Source of the DNA: Ancylobacter novellus | Lineage (GTDB): Bacteria; Pseudomonadota; Alphaproteobacteria; Rhizobiales; Methylopilaceae | Reading direction: 5' to 3' | Assembly (NCBI GenBank): GCA_003241695.1 | Contig: QFPN01000010.1 | Span: 103,563-167,562 of the forward strand | DNA length: 64,000 bases | Translations under genes and position numbers: made by a program | Notes under the pieces: generated by a model | Told to the model about the DNA's origin: nothing | The model's input: the letters and a program-made list of their open reading frames with translations, nothing else | Database searches by the model: none | In this document: positions 18,567 to 28,695 of the stretch, one piece after another | Numbering within the stretch: the stretch's first letter is position 1 | Layout of the letters: each line of letters begins with the position of its first letter

Positions 18567-19873
18567 CAGCCCGGCTCCGCCGCGTTCGACGCCGTGGGCC
18601 GGCCCGGACGGACCGGCGTGATCCGGTCTCCGGCGCGCAGGAACCCGCCGGCGCGCTCGACGACCTCGTCGCCCTCGGCGAGGCCCTCGACGATCTCGAC
18701 GCCGCGGTCGTCGGAGAGGCCGGGCCTCACCGGCCGATCGGACACGACGCCGTCGGTCGCCACCTGCACGCGCACGCCTTCCGCGCCGAACAGCAGCGCG
18801 GATTGCGGGATGACGACGCCCTCGCGGCGGGCGGTCTCGATGCGCCCGCGCGCGAACAGGCCGGGCCGCAGCCCCGTGTCGGCCGGAAGCGCGATCCGAA
18901 CCTTGCCGAGCCGGCTCGCGCGGTCGACGGTCGGCTCGACCAGCCGCACGACGCCCTCGACGGGCTCCGGCACGCCAGCGACCGCGACCCGCGCCTTCTG
19001 GCCGGGCGTGACGGAATGGAGCCGCGTCTCGGTCGCCTCGGCCTCGAGCTCGATCGCGCCGTCGCGCACCAGCTTGAACAGCGGCGCGCCCGCCATGCCG
19101 ACGATCTGGCCGACCTGCGCCGTGCGGCTTGCGACGACGCCGGCCGCCGGCGCCCTCACCTCGGTGCGCGCGAGGCGAAGCGCGATCTCGCGCCCCTGCG
19201 CCTCGGCGAGCGCCTTGTCGGCTTCGGCGGCTCGAAGATTCTGCTTTTGGGCCTCGACCCGCGCGGCCGCGATCCGGCTTGCGGCCTGACGCGACACGAG
19301 CAGTTCCTCGGTCGCGTTGCCGGTCTTCTTCAGCGTTTCGGCGCGCCTCAGCGCGGCGTCGGCCTCGACGACCGCGGCCTCGGCCTCGGCGATCGCGGCG
19401 CCCGCCTGCGCGATCGCGGCGTCGGCGCGCGCGACGCTCGACCGGTTCTGCAGCGCCTGCGTCTCCAGCATGTCGCGATCGAGGCGGGCGAGAACCTGCC
19501 CCTGCTCCACGCGGTCTCCGACCTCGACCAGCCAGGCCTCGAGCCGGAAGCCGTCGATCTGCGGGCCGACCAGAATCTCGTCGCGCGCCACGAGCGTTCC
19601 GGTGGCGACGAGCGTCTGAGCGATCTCGCGCCGCGTCGCGCGCGCCACGGTGATCGAAGGGGGCTTCGGCGGTTCGGCCGTGACGGCGGCTTCGGCGCTC
19701 CCGGTCCTGAGATCGCCCGTCAGCGCGCCGATCTCGTTCTGGAAGGCGTAAGCGCCGGCCGCGGCGGCCGCGAGCGCCACGACGGCGAGCGGCCAGCGCC
19801 GCCTGCGCGACGCCTTGGGAGACTTGCGGGTCTCGGACGTCTCGGGCGAAGGCCCGTCGGCGGGCGCGCTCAT
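18566..19873 (-). CDS. RND efflux periplasmic adaptor subunit (membrane fusion protein)
   Basis: The adaptor bridges the RND pump and the outer-membrane channel. The 435-residue protein has an N-terminal membrane anchor (WPLAVVALAAAAAGAYAF, about residues 28-45) without a lipobox. A lipoyl half follows (VGPQIDGFRLEAWLVEVGDRVEQGQVLARLD), then a long alanine-rich coiled-coil hairpin (about 120-210), the second lipoyl half (RAPAAGVVASRTAQVGQIV), and beta-barrel and membrane-proximal domains. It overlaps the upstream tetR gene by four bases (ATGA) and the pump by one base, so the three are translationally coupled. Confidence 0.94.
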   Translation of the reverse strand: MSAPADGPSPETSETRKSPKASRRRRWPLAVVALAAAAAGAYAFQNEIGALTGDLRTGSAEAAVTAEPPKPPSITVARATRREIAQTLVATGTLVARDEILVGPQIDGFRLEAWLVEVGDRVEQGQVLARLDRDMLETQALQNRSSVARADAAIAQAGAAIAEAEAAVVEADAALRRAETLKKTGNATEELLVSRQAASRIAAARVEAQKQNLRAAEADKALAEAQGREIALRLARTEVRAPAAGVVASRTAQVGQIVGMAGAPLFKLVRDGAIELEAEATETRLHSVTPGQKARVAVAGVPEPVEGVVRLVEPTVDRASRLGKVRIALPADTGLRPGLFARGRIETARREGVVIPQSALLFGAEGVRVQVATDGVVSDRPVRPGLSDDRGVEIVEGLAEGDEVVERAGGFLRAGDRITPVRPGRPTASNAAEPG

Positions 19874-20589
19874 TGAGCGGCCTCCTTCGCGGCGACTGCG
19901 GCCTGCGGCGCGAGAAAGCGGCGCACCGTGCGCTCGTACATCGGCATCAGCCCTTCGAGTTCCGCCGCGGGCTCGAGCAAAAGCCGCGTCAGCACGCCGT
20001 CGGTCAGCGCCATCAGGAAGCGCGTGGCTTCGCGCGGATCGAGCGAGGGGTCGATCTGGCCCATCGCCATGCCGCGCCCGATCGACCGCGCGACGATGTC
20101 CCCGACCTCCGCGTCGCAGCGCATGACGATGTCCCGTACCGAGGGATTGCGCAGCGCCTCGGCGGAAAGCTCGAGGAAGATCGGCAGGCTTTCGGGCCGG
20201 AGATGGCCGACCAGGAAGGCGCGGGCGCAGTCGATCAGCGCCTCGACCACGTCTTCGGCTTCGAGCAGGGGGGCGAGTTCGGCCGGGATGTCGGCGCGGT
20301 CGCGCTCGACGATCGCCTCGATCAGCGCCTCCTTGGAAGGAAAGTAGCGATAGAGCGCGCCTGGGCTCATGCCGGCCTCCGCGCAGACCGCCTGCATGCC
20401 GGTGGCGTGGAAGCCCCCGCGCGCGAAGCAGACGATCGCCGCGTCGAGGATGCGGCGACGCTGGTCCTCGGCCCGGCTCGCCCGGCTCGCCCGTGGAGAG
20501 CCCGACGGGGACGGCTCGCCGGCGACCGGGACGTCGTCTGCCGTAAGACCGGCCTTGAGCCGTGCGGGCCGTTCGAGAGCTTCCGTCAT
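19870..20589 (-). CDS. TetR-family repressor of the RND operon
   Basis: The 239-residue protein carries a TetR-type HTH at about residues 40-85 (RILDAAIVCFARGGFHATGMQAVCAEAGMSPGALYRYFPSKEALI, given here only as the region). The ligand-binding half is all-helical. About 35 extra residues precede the HTH. As the first gene of the operon it probably represses its own promoter and responds to a pump substrate (inferred from position). The promoter should lie in 20590-20780, where GAACGTTCGCTCTCG just upstream of the gene (near 20615) is a partly palindromic operator candidate. Confidence 0.92.
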   Translation of the reverse strand: MTEALERPARLKAGLTADDVPVAGEPSPSGSPRASRASRAEDQRRRILDAAIVCFARGGFHATGMQAVCAEAGMSPGALYRYFPSKEALIEAIVERDRADIPAELAPLLEAEDVVEALIDCARAFLVGHLRPESLPIFLELSAEALRNPSVRDIVMRCDAEVGDIVARSIGRGMAMGQIDPSLDPREATRFLMALTDGVLTRLLLEPAAELEGLMPMYERTVRRFLAPQAAVAAKEAAQ

Positions 20590-20781
20590 GTCGGCGTCGC
20601 CAAAAATGCGAATGAACGTTCGCTCTCGCTTTTAGCCGAGCGCCGGCGGAAGCGCAACGGCCTTGCGGGCGAGACGTCTGCGGGGGTCGAAAATAGGCGC
20701 GTTGTTCGGCTTGCGCGGCGCAGGGCCTTATGGCAGGTTCCGCGCGCTTTCGGGGCCGCGCTTCGCCGCCCCGTACGCCTC

Positions 20782-20856
<75 letters not shown>

Positions 20857-21217
20857 GATTTTTCCTAGTACAAACAGCGCGTTAAGAAGCTCGGCGGAAG
20901 CCGCGGCGATCGCAAACTTGCGCCTGGGCACCGGAACATCCCGCTAACATCCGTGCCAAATCCGTGCCGGATGTTTTTGCTTGGTTCTCGGAGAGGTCGT
21001 TCGTCCAACCCCGGCTGTTCGGCCGCGTCGTTCGGCCCGCTCGACGTGCGGCGAGACGCAGCGTCGGTCCCGGCGAAGGCGGCTGGGTATGGAAAACGCT
21101 TCCGCGGCCTGTGTCACGCGCTTTCCGGCGCTAGAACTTTTTGATCGATCGACAGATTGCCGTCATGCGACGTACCGATTCTCTTCACGACAAAAGAAAT
21201 CATGAGAAAAACCGAGC
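20857..21217. other. Intergenic region after tRNA-Thr
   Basis: This 361-base stretch contains no convincing gene. A duplicated TCCGTGCC sits at about 20950-20970. The last 90 bases before the HTH gene are clearly AT-richer than the surroundings. I looked for a copy of the tRNA 3' end downstream, as an integrated island would leave, and saw none in the window. Confidence 0.5.
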
Positions 21218-21454
21218 ATGAGCAGCGACGAATTCAATACGCTTTTCCCTCAACTCGGACTGTCGCGAGAGAGGGCCGCGCGTTTGCTTTCGATCAGCCG
21301 CAGGGAAATCGATCGCTGGGCCGAAGGCGTCGCTGACGTTCCTGGCCTGCCCGCGCTCGTCATCCGGATGATGGTGGCCAAGAACGTTTCGGCGGACGAG
21401 GCGATGTCGTTGCGCTTTCCGCAGGACCCCTCGATCCGAGCCGAAGCCGAGTAA
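21218..21454 (+). CDS. Small helix-turn-helix protein (first of two paralogs)
   Basis: This 78-residue protein is nearly all one HTH domain: LGLSRERAARLLSISRREIDRW is the HTH region (about residues 13-34), followed by VIRMMVAKNVSADEAM. It matches the plan of small XRE-like DNA-binding proteins of Hyphomicrobiales in which an L-S-x-x-x-A-A-R-L-L helix precedes an R-W-x-x-G recognition helix. Its closest relative in the window is 26021-26275, and the two bracket the IorAB-cytochrome genes. It could regulate that cluster, but this is inference from position. The upstream DNA is AT-rich. Confidence 0.75.
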   Translation: MSSDEFNTLFPQLGLSRERAARLLSISRREIDRWAEGVADVPGLPALVIRMMVAKNVSADEAMSLRFPQDPSIRAEAE

Positions 21455-21754
21455 GGCGGAAGCCGGCTGCGGCCCGCGTTGTGTGTCTAGAGACGGCGGC
21501 GCCCATGGCGCGCGCGACGCGCAGTTCAACCGACGGCGGGATGAGGCGCCGCGTTGCAGAATTGCATGATGCGCATCGAACTTGTCGGATTCTAAGGTAG
21601 CCCGATCCGCACCGACGGTCCGCCGACGGACCCGTGCGGATGCGCGTCGCCTCCGCCGACGGACGGACGGGATCCTCCTCGCGAAAGCGCCGTGAAACGC
21701 GTTGGACGCCGGCGTCGATGGCCGCCGGCGTTTCGAAAGCGGGAGCGCTTCGAC
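21455..21754. promoter_or_regulatory. Leader region of the second IorAB cluster
   Basis: This 300-base gap contains a two-part hairpin at 21605-21641. The outer arms are ATCCGCAC and GTGCGGAT and the inner arms GGTCCG and CGGACC, with a 4-base loop. It lies about 114 bases before the small-subunit start. There is no T-run, so it is probably not a terminator; an operator or 5' UTR structure is possible. No consensus promoter could be chosen. Confidence 0.45.
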
Positions 21755-22257
<503 letters not shown>

Positions 22258-22261
<4 letters not shown>

Positions 22262-24543
22262 GTCCGCTCGACCACGCCGCGTCGCGCCGCGCCGTCCTGC
22301 AGGCCGGCGGCGGGCTGACCCTCGCCTTCCTGTTCGGCGGCCGGGCGAACGCGCAGGACGCGAGCCCGCTGCGAAAGCTCGAAGCCGCCGCAGCCGCCGC
22401 CGACGGCTCCCCCGCCTTCGCGCCCAACGCCTTCATCCGCATCGACGGGACCGGACCGGTGCGGCTCGTCATCCCGAACGTCGACATGGGCCAGGGCATC
22501 TACGCGACCGAGGCCGCGCTGATGGCCGAGGAGCTCGAGGTCGGGCTCGGCCAGGTGGTCGTCGAGCACGCGCCCCCGATCGAGCCGCTCTACCAGACCT
22601 CGCTGCTGAAGAGCCAGATCACCGGCGGCTCGACCAGCGTGCGCGCCTTCTACAAGGGCCTGCGCCAGGCCGGCGCCGCCGCGCGCACGATGCTCGTCGC
22701 CGCCGCCGCCGAGCAGTGGGGCGTCGAGCCTGCGAGCCTCACGGCTCGCGACGGCAGGGTGAGCCACGTCGAAAGCGGCCGCTCCGCGACCTACAACGAG
22801 CTCGCCGGGGCGGCGGCGAAGCAGCCGGTCCCGGATCTCGAGAAAATCGCTCTCAAGGATCCGAAGGACTTCCGTCTGCTCGGCACGCCGTTCCGCCGCG
22901 TCGATACGGCTGAGAAGGTCGACGGCCGGCTGAAGTTCGGCATCGACGCCGCGGTCGAGGGCATGCAGGTCGCGACGCTCGCGCTCTGCCCGCATGTCGG
23001 CGGTTCGGTGAAGACGCTTGACGTCGAGGCCGCCAGGAAGATCCCCGGCGTCAGGGACGTGATCCGGATCGACGGCGGCGTCGCGGTCGCGGGCGCGCAT
23101 TTCTGGGCGGCGAAGACGGGTCTCGAGGCGCTGAACGTCGAATGGGAGGCCGGCCCCAACGCCGACTTCTCGACCGCCTCGATGTTCGAGGCGATGGACC
23201 GGACCTCGCGGGACGGCAAGGCGCTGGTCGCGGAATCCGAAGGCGACGTCGCCAAGGCCGCCGGCCGGAAGATCGAGGCCGTCTACAGGCTGCCGATGCT
23301 GGCCCACGCGGCGATGGAGCCGCTCAACGCCGTCGTGCATGTGCGGCCGGACGCCTGCGAGATCTGGGTCGGAACCCAGGTGCCGGTCCGGGTCGTGCAG
23401 GTCGCCGCCAAGCTGACGGGCCTGCGCGAGGACCAGATCATCCTGCACCAGCACTATCTCGGCGGCGGCTTCGGGCGGCGGCTCGAGGTCGATTCGATCG
23501 AGACCGCGGTCAAGTTCGCCAAGCAGGTCCCCTATCCGCTCAAGCTGGTCTGGACCCGCGAGGAGGACATCCAGCACGACGTGCCGCGTCCGGCCTATCT
23601 GGACCGTCTCTCGGCGACGCTCGGCGAGGACGGCTATCCGGTCGCCTTCACCGACCGCGTTACGGGCGCCTCGGTTCCGGCGCGCTGGGCCCCCGTGGTC
23701 CTGCGCGAGGACGGGTTCGACCCCGACACCACCGAATGCGCGGCCGAGATGATCTATCACGTGCCGAACCGGCATGTGGAATGGGCGCCGTATGAAACGC
23801 CGAAGGCGCTGCCGATCGGCTGGTGGCGCGGCGTCGGGCCGACCCACAACCTGTTCACGGTGGAAAGCTTCTTCGACGAGCTGGCGCACGCGGCCGGCAA
23901 GGACCCGGTCGAATACCGGCTGAAGCTGCTCGAGAAGAACCCGCGCGCGGCCGCGACCCTGAAGGACGCGGCCGCGAAGATCGGCTGGGGCGGAGCGCTC
24001 GGGCCGCGCCGCGGCCGCGGAATCGCGACCGGCGCGCCGTTCGGCTCGTGGGTGACGGCGGCGGTCGAGGTCGAGGTGTCGCCGCAGGGCGAGGTGAGGA
24101 TCACGCGCGCCGTCTCTTCGCTCGACTGCGGCCTCGTGATGAACCCCAACACCGTAGAGGCGCAGATCCAGGGCGGCCTCGTCTTCGGCTGGACGATGGC
24201 GCTCTATGGCGCGCTGACCTACGCGAACGGCGCCGCCCAGCAGTCGAACTTCCACGACTACCGCATGATGCGGATGAACGAGACGCCCCCGATCGAGGTC
24301 TCCATCCTGAAGTCCGGCGAGGCGCCGGGCGGCGTCGGAGAGGTCGGAACCGCGATCGCGGCGCCGGCGCTCGCCAACGCGATCTTCGCCGCGACCGGCG
24401 TGCGGATCCGCGAACTGCCGATCGACCGCAAGCTGCTGATCGAGAACGGCGACGCGCAGAAGCGGAACCTGACCGAGACCCTCCCGCCGGCGGCGCCGAA
24501 GCGCGACCTCGCTTCCGCCGCCGCGGCGACCGGAGGCGCGTGA
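22258..24543 (+). CDS. Molybdenum hydroxylase large subunit with Tat signal (second copy)
   Basis: The 761-residue protein is the molybdopterin subunit of an IorB-type hydroxylase. A twin-arginine signal is visible at the start (ASRRAVLQAGGGLTLAFLFGG, cut here to the key RR and hydrophobic core, about residues 8-28). Moco motifs are DMGQGIYATEAALMAEE near residue 78, GGGFGRRLEVD mid-protein, and GGVGEVGTAIAAPALANA near the C-terminus, where the glutamate in GVGE is catalytic. With the small subunit and the triheme cytochrome it forms a periplasmic dehydrogenase that passes electrons to the respiratory chain. Known relatives act on aldehydes, N-heterocycles or nicotinate; the substrate here is not determined. 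Confidence 0.92.
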
Positions 24544-24547
24544 TCCG

Positions 24548-25849
24548 ATGAAGGCGCTTCTCAGGCTGATCGGCGGGCTCGTCCTCGTCGCCGTCGTCGC
24601 CGCGGCGGGATTCGCAGGCTGGCGCTTCGCGACCTCGGACGCGGACGTCTCCGCGGCCGACGTCAAGCCGACGCCCGACCTCCTGGAGCGCGGCCGGTAT
24701 CTCACCGCCGCGGCCGACTGCGCGGCCTGCCACACGACGCCGGGCGGAAAGCCCTTTGCGGGCGGCGTGGCGTTCGAGCTGCCGTTCGGGACGATCTACT
24801 CGACCAACATCACGGCCGACCAGAACACCGGCATCGGCTCCTGGTCCGACGACGACTTCGTCCGTTCGCTGCACAAGGGCGTGGGCAAGGACGGCCGCAA
24901 CCTCTACCCGGCCTTTCCCTACACCTCCTACACCGGCCTCAGCCGCGACGACGCGGTCGCGATCAAGGCCTATCTGTTCAGCCTGCCGAAGGAGAACGCG
25001 CCTGCGCGGGAGAACACGCTCTCCTTCCCGTTCAACCAGCGCTGGGCGATGACATTCTGGAACGTGGCCTTCCTCGACCAGAAGCGCTTCCGGCCCGACC
25101 CAAAGCTGACGGACGCCGAGAACCGCGGGGCCTATCTCGCGACGGCGCTCGGCCATTGCGGCGAATGCCACACGCCGAGAAACCTCGCCTTCGCGCTGTC
25201 TGGCCGGGAGTTCGCCGGCGCCGAGATCCGCGGCTGGCGCGCCTACAACATCACGCCCGACAAGGAGCACGGCGTCGGCGACTGGACCGACGGGCAGCTC
25301 GCGAGCTACCTCGCGACCGGCCACGCCGAAGGGCGCGGCGCGGCCTCGGGGCCGATGGCGGAGGTCATCGTCAACTCGACCAGGCTCCTCTCGAAGGACG
25401 ACGTCGCGGCGCTCGTCGCCTACATGCGCAAGGTCGAGCCGCGAAAGGGCGACGACGGCGTCCGCGTCGCCGAAGCGCCAAAATCCATGCTGGCCTCGAC
25501 CGCGTGGGCGGCCGCGCCGTCGGGAGCGGAGAACGGGCTCGGCGCCAGGGTCTTCCAGGGCGCCTGCGCGAGCTGCCACCAGTGGAGCGGCAAAGGTCAG
25601 CAGACGCCCTACGCCGCGCTCGCCGGCACGCGGGCGGTGAGCGACCCCGAGGGCGTCAATCTGGTGCAGGTCCTGCTGGAAGGCTCGGACCTGCGGGCCG
25701 TGCATCAGGCCGCATGGATGCCGAAGTTCGCCGACGCCTACACCGACGCCGAACTCGCCGCCGTCGCGAACTACGTGATCGCGCATTTCGGCGGCAAGGA
25801 AGGCAAGGTCACGCCTGCGCAGGTCGCCGGGCGACGCTCCGGGAAGTAG
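24548..25849 (+). CDS. Triheme cytochrome c subunit of the molybdenum hydroxylase
   Basis: The 433-residue protein has an N-terminal membrane anchor or signal (LIGGLVLVAVVAAAGFAGW, residues 7-25) and three c-type haem sites: CAACH at 58-62, CGECH at 204-208 and CASCH at 340-344. This is the plan of cytochrome subunits of alcohol and aldehyde dehydrogenases (AdhB-like), which pass electrons from the dehydrogenase to ubiquinone or an oxidase. Axial methionines are plausible in GPMAEV and WMPKF. It starts four bases after the large-subunit stop, so all three genes form one operon. Confidence 0.93.
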   Translation: MKALLRLIGGLVLVAVVAAAGFAGWRFATSDADVSAADVKPTPDLLERGRYLTAAADCAACHTTPGGKPFAGGVAFELPFGTIYSTNITADQNTGIGSWSDDDFVRSLHKGVGKDGRNLYPAFPYTSYTGLSRDDAVAIKAYLFSLPKENAPARENTLSFPFNQRWAMTFWNVAFLDQKRFRPDPKLTDAENRGAYLATALGHCGECHTPRNLAFALSGREFAGAEIRGWRAYNITPDKEHGVGDWTDGQLASYLATGHAEGRGAASGPMAEVIVNSTRLLSKDDVAALVAYMRKVEPRKGDDGVRVAEAPKSMLASTAWAAAPSGAENGLGARVFQGACASCHQWSGKGQQTPYAALAGTRAVSDPEGVNLVQVLLEGSDLRAVHQAAWMPKFADAYTDAELAAVANYVIAHFGGKEGKVTPAQVAGRRSGK

Positions 25850-26020
25850 CGGACGACGCCTCCGCCCGGGGACGAAACGGACGTTTCGGAGTCGCCTTCG
25901 AACGTCTCGAACTGCGGTTTTTCGCGCCGCATTTGTCTTGCGAATTTTGCATTGCACAAATAAGCTTAGAACATTCCTCTTCTTGAGGCTCCCGTCGCCC
26001 TTTGGGAAGGTGGCTTGAGC

Positions 26021-26275
26021 ATGATGAAAACAGATGAATTCGGTACGCTTATCGAAAGCATCGGTCTTTCGAGAGAACGAGCGGCGCGCCTGTTGTCGGT
26101 CGGTCGAGACGAATTAAATCTATGGGCTGACGGGAAGAAGACTGTCCCAGATCAGGTCGCGCTCATTATTCGCATGATGGCGGCCAAGCGAATATCGCCG
26201 GACGAGGCCATGTCTTACAAGACCAGACTGGCTGTCGGCGGAGCAGGCGGCCGCGCTGCAAGACGCCGTGCTTGA
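26021..26275 (+). CDS. Small helix-turn-helix protein (second paralog)
   Basis: This 84-residue relative of 21218-21454 shares DEFxTL, the HTH LSRERAARLLSVGRDEL, the following IIRMMAAK and the closing PDEAMS. The C-terminal tail is different and basic (GGRAARRRA). The ATG at 26021 is preferred: GGGAAGG lies 10 bases upstream, while a TTG at 26015 would be too close. Codon use (for example gaattaaatcta) is AT-richer than in the neighbouring genes, which suggests recent acquisition or a different origin. Function is unknown; DNA binding is inferred from the HTH. Confidence 0.72.
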   Translation: MMKTDEFGTLIESIGLSRERAARLLSVGRDELNLWADGKKTVPDQVALIIRMMAAKRISPDEAMSYKTRLAVGGAGGRAARRRA

Positions 26276-26379
26276 CCGGAACCGCGCTCCTCTGCGGACG
26301 CGCTCGGTAGACAGTGCGGGGACGCGGAGCGATCTGGGGCCGGTGCGAGGTCTTCCGTCGCGTTGAAGGCCGCCCGAAC

Positions 26380-26405
26380 AAAAAAGGCGACGCCGGAGCG
26401 TCGCC
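26380..26405 (-). terminator. Intrinsic terminator downstream of apaG
   Basis: Arms GGCGACGC and GCGTCGCC (26386-26393 and 26398-26405) close a CGGA loop. On the minus strand they are followed by six T (26380-26385). It lies about 120 bases past the apaG stop, the end of the hslO-apaG transcript. Confidence 0.8.
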
Positions 26406-26528
26406 CTTATCTGTTGCGCACTGGCGCTTGTTAACCGCCAGACCGCGATCTCTGAGACCGTCAGGATAGCCGCGCCGCGAACGCGGTCAAGCCCGCTTTC
26501 GGCGCCGGCGCGACGCCGCCTGCGGCGA

Positions 26529-26960
26529 TCAGTGCAGCGTGCGCGCCACGTGCGGGCTCTCGAGCGCGAAGGCCGGGATGGCGACGTCGAAGGGCTGGCC
26601 GGCGTCGGTCATCATGTTGTAGTCGCCGACCATGATGCCCGAAGGCGTCGGCAGCGGCGCGCCGCTCGTATAGGTGTAGGACTGTCCGGGCTTCAGCGTC
26701 GGCTGCTCGCCGACCACGCCCGGCCCCCTCACCTCCTCGGTGCGGCCGCGCCCGTCGATGATGCGCCAGTGGCGCGCGATGAGCCGGACCGTCTCGTCGC
26801 CCTCGTTCACGATCTCGACCGTATAGGCGAAGACGTAGCGGTCCTCGTCCGGTTCGGACTCGGCCGGCAGGAAGCGCGGCGTCACCGTCACGCGGATCGC
26901 GCGGGTGGTCGCGGTCCAGGAGGCGGCGGCTTCGGGCGCGGCGATCGAGGCGTCGGTCAT
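26529..26960 (-). CDS. apaG: ApaG domain protein
   Basis: This 143-residue protein matches ApaG, a small beta-sandwich protein of unknown biochemical role named from the cobalt/magnesium efflux phenotype of corC/apaG mutants. Seen motifs are RVTVTPRFLP, YAYTVEIVNEG-like YVFAYTVEIVNEGDETV, RHWRIIDGRGRTEEVRGPGVVGEQP and the C-terminal SGIMVGDYNMM. The ATG at 26960 is preferred to the GTG six bases upstream. It follows hslO by 34 bases on the same strand, a common arrangement near argD-argF in Hyphomicrobiales. Confidence 0.93.
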   Translation of the reverse strand: MTDASIAAPEAAASWTATTRAIRVTVTPRFLPAESEPDEDRYVFAYTVEIVNEGDETVRLIARHWRIIDGRGRTEEVRGPGVVGEQPTLKPGQSYTYTSGAPLPTPSGIMVGDYNMMTDAGQPFDVAIPAFALESPHVARTLH

Positions 26961-26994
26961 GACCACGAGCTTAAGCGCCCGATCGGCGGAACCG

Positions 26995-28002
26995 TCAAGA
27001 GATCGCGACTTCTCCCGTCCCGTCCGGCGCCTCGGCGTCGATCGCCGCGACCTCGTCGGGCGTAAAATCGTAGCGCGTGGAGCAGAAGTCGCAGGTGACC
27101 TCGATCGAGCCGTCGTCCGCCCGCATGTCGCGGCGATCCTCGGTCGAGAAGCTCCGCAGCATGCCGAGCACGCGCTCGCGCGAGCAGCGGCACGCCTCGC
27201 GCACGCCGCGGCTTTCGAACACGCGGATCTCGCGCTCGTTGAACAGGCGGATCAGCAGCCGCTCGGGCTCGAGCGTCGGATCGATCAGTTCGTGGTCCTC
27301 GACCGTGCCGACCAGCGACTGGGCCTCCACCCAGGCGTCGTCCTCTTCCTCTCCAGCGATTTCGGCGCCTTCGGGCGCGTCGCCGGGGTCGAGGTCAGGG
27401 GTCCGCATGCGCTCGGGCGCGGCGGGCAGGAACTGGACCAGCAGGCCGCCGGCCCGCCAGGCGTGGCCGGCGCCGGGGCTCAGATTCTCGGCGACAGCGA
27501 GCCGGACCTTGGTCGGGATCTGCTCGGACTGCCGGAAATAGGCGTGCGCCGCGTCCTCGAGCGTGCCGCCGTCGAGGGCCACCACGCCCTGATAGCGCGA
27601 CATGTCCGGCCCCTGGTCGATGGTGAGCGCCATGTGGCCGTGGCCGAGCAGCGCGCCCGTCCCGCGGACGTCGTAGAGCCTGTCCTTGTCGAAGCGCGCG
27701 CAGGCGCGCACGCGGTCCGGCGCCTCGAAGTCGACGACCAGCATGCCCACCGGCCCGTCGGAGCGGGTCTGGAGCTGGAAGCGGCCGTCGATCTTGAGCG
27801 AGGAGCCGAGCAGCACGGCGAGCGCCACCGCTTCGCCCAGCAGCTTGGAGACTGCGGGCGGATAGGCGTGACGCTCGATCACGCGGTCGATGGAGGGGCC
27901 GAGCCGGACCACCCGACCGCGGACGTCGAGCGCCTCGATCTGGAACGGCAGGATGCGGTCGTCGCCGTCCTCGCGGAGGCTCGTCGTGCTCTCGTCTGTC
28001 AT
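26995..28002 (-). CDS. hslO: Redox-regulated chaperone Hsp33
   Basis: Hsp33 is a cytoplasmic holdase activated by oxidation. The 335-residue protein holds the zinc-thiolate switch: Cys271 and Cys273 (CRC) and Cys304 and Cys307 (CDFC), the CxC-CxxC pattern that forms disulfides on stress. The N-terminal half shows LLGSSLKIDGRFQLQT and the GMLVVDFEAPDRVRACARFD region. A glutamate/aspartate-rich insertion is present at about residues 200-225 (GAEIAGEEEDDAWVE). It lies between hdeD and apaG. Confidence 0.95.
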   Translation of the reverse strand: MTDESTTSLREDGDDRILPFQIEALDVRGRVVRLGPSIDRVIERHAYPPAVSKLLGEAVALAVLLGSSLKIDGRFQLQTRSDGPVGMLVVDFEAPDRVRACARFDKDRLYDVRGTGALLGHGHMALTIDQGPDMSRYQGVVALDGGTLEDAAHAYFRQSEQIPTKVRLAVAENLSPGAGHAWRAGGLLVQFLPAAPERMRTPDLDPGDAPEGAEIAGEEEDDAWVEAQSLVGTVEDHELIDPTLEPERLLIRLFNEREIRVFESRGVREACRCSRERVLGMLRSFSTEDRRDMRADDGSIEVTCDFCSTRYDFTPDEVAAIDAEAPDGTGEVAIS

Positions 28003-28052
28003 GATGGGCGCTATTTAGCGACGGTCGGTCGAAAGCGGAAGGGCCGCGCAGC

Positions 28053-28631
28053 TCAACGCAGCCTCCGCGCATAAAGGCGATAGGCCATCGCGAACAGCGC
28101 CGCGCTGGTCGCGAGCGCGAACACGCCGACCCACCAGGTCAGGACCACCGCTCCAACCATCGGCGCGAAGGCGAGCGCGACGCCGAAGACGATCGAGGCC
28201 AGCCCGCCGAGGATCAGCCAAGTCTTCCCGTGCGCGGCGTCGAGCTGGAAGGCGGTCGCGATCATCATCACGCCGGAAACCAGCGACCAGAAGGCGAGGA
28301 CCAGGACGAAGACCAGGATGCTGAGCCCCGGCGACAGCATGGCGATCGCAGCCGCTGCGAGACTCACCAGGCCGCCGGCGAGCAGCGGCGCCCAGCCGCG
28401 CCAGCCAGCGCCATGCCGCGCGCTCTGGGCCGCGAGGTAAAGCTCCGCTACGCCGTCGAACAGCGCATAGACGGCGAACAGCACGACCAGCGACAGCATC
28501 GTCACGCCGGGCGCTGCGAGCGCGATCAGACCGAAGGCGAGGGCGAAGAGCCCGCGCAGCGCCAAGACCCACCATCGCCGCGCGAAAGGCAAGGCGATGG
28601 ATTCCGCCCATTTGTTCGCGAAATCGGACAT
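28053..28631 (-). CDS. HdeD-like DUF308 membrane protein
   Basis: The 192-residue protein has six hydrophobic segments in three DUF308 repeats (for example LRGLFALAFGLIALAAPGVT, residues ~22-41). This is the HdeD plan, named for an acid-resistance membrane protein of E. coli; most homologs have no known role. The ATG at 28631 is chosen because AAGGAAG precedes it, and an upstream extension to 28712 lacks membrane-protein character. It sits between argF and hslO, genes that are usually adjacent in related genomes, so it may be an insertion into a conserved cluster. Confidence 0.85.
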   Translation of the reverse strand: MSDFANKWAESIALPFARRWWVLALRGLFALAFGLIALAAPGVTMLSLVVLFAVYALFDGVAELYLAAQSARHGAGWRGWAPLLAGGLVSLAAAAIAMLSPGLSILVFVLVLAFWSLVSGVMMIATAFQLDAAHGKTWLILGGLASIVFGVALAFAPMVGAVVLTWWVGVFALATSAALFAMAYRLYARRLR

Positions 28632-28695
28632 TGCAGCTTCCTTCTCATGCGCCGCGCCGGCGGCATGGAAGGAGAATAGCGCGTTTCCGCCGCTT

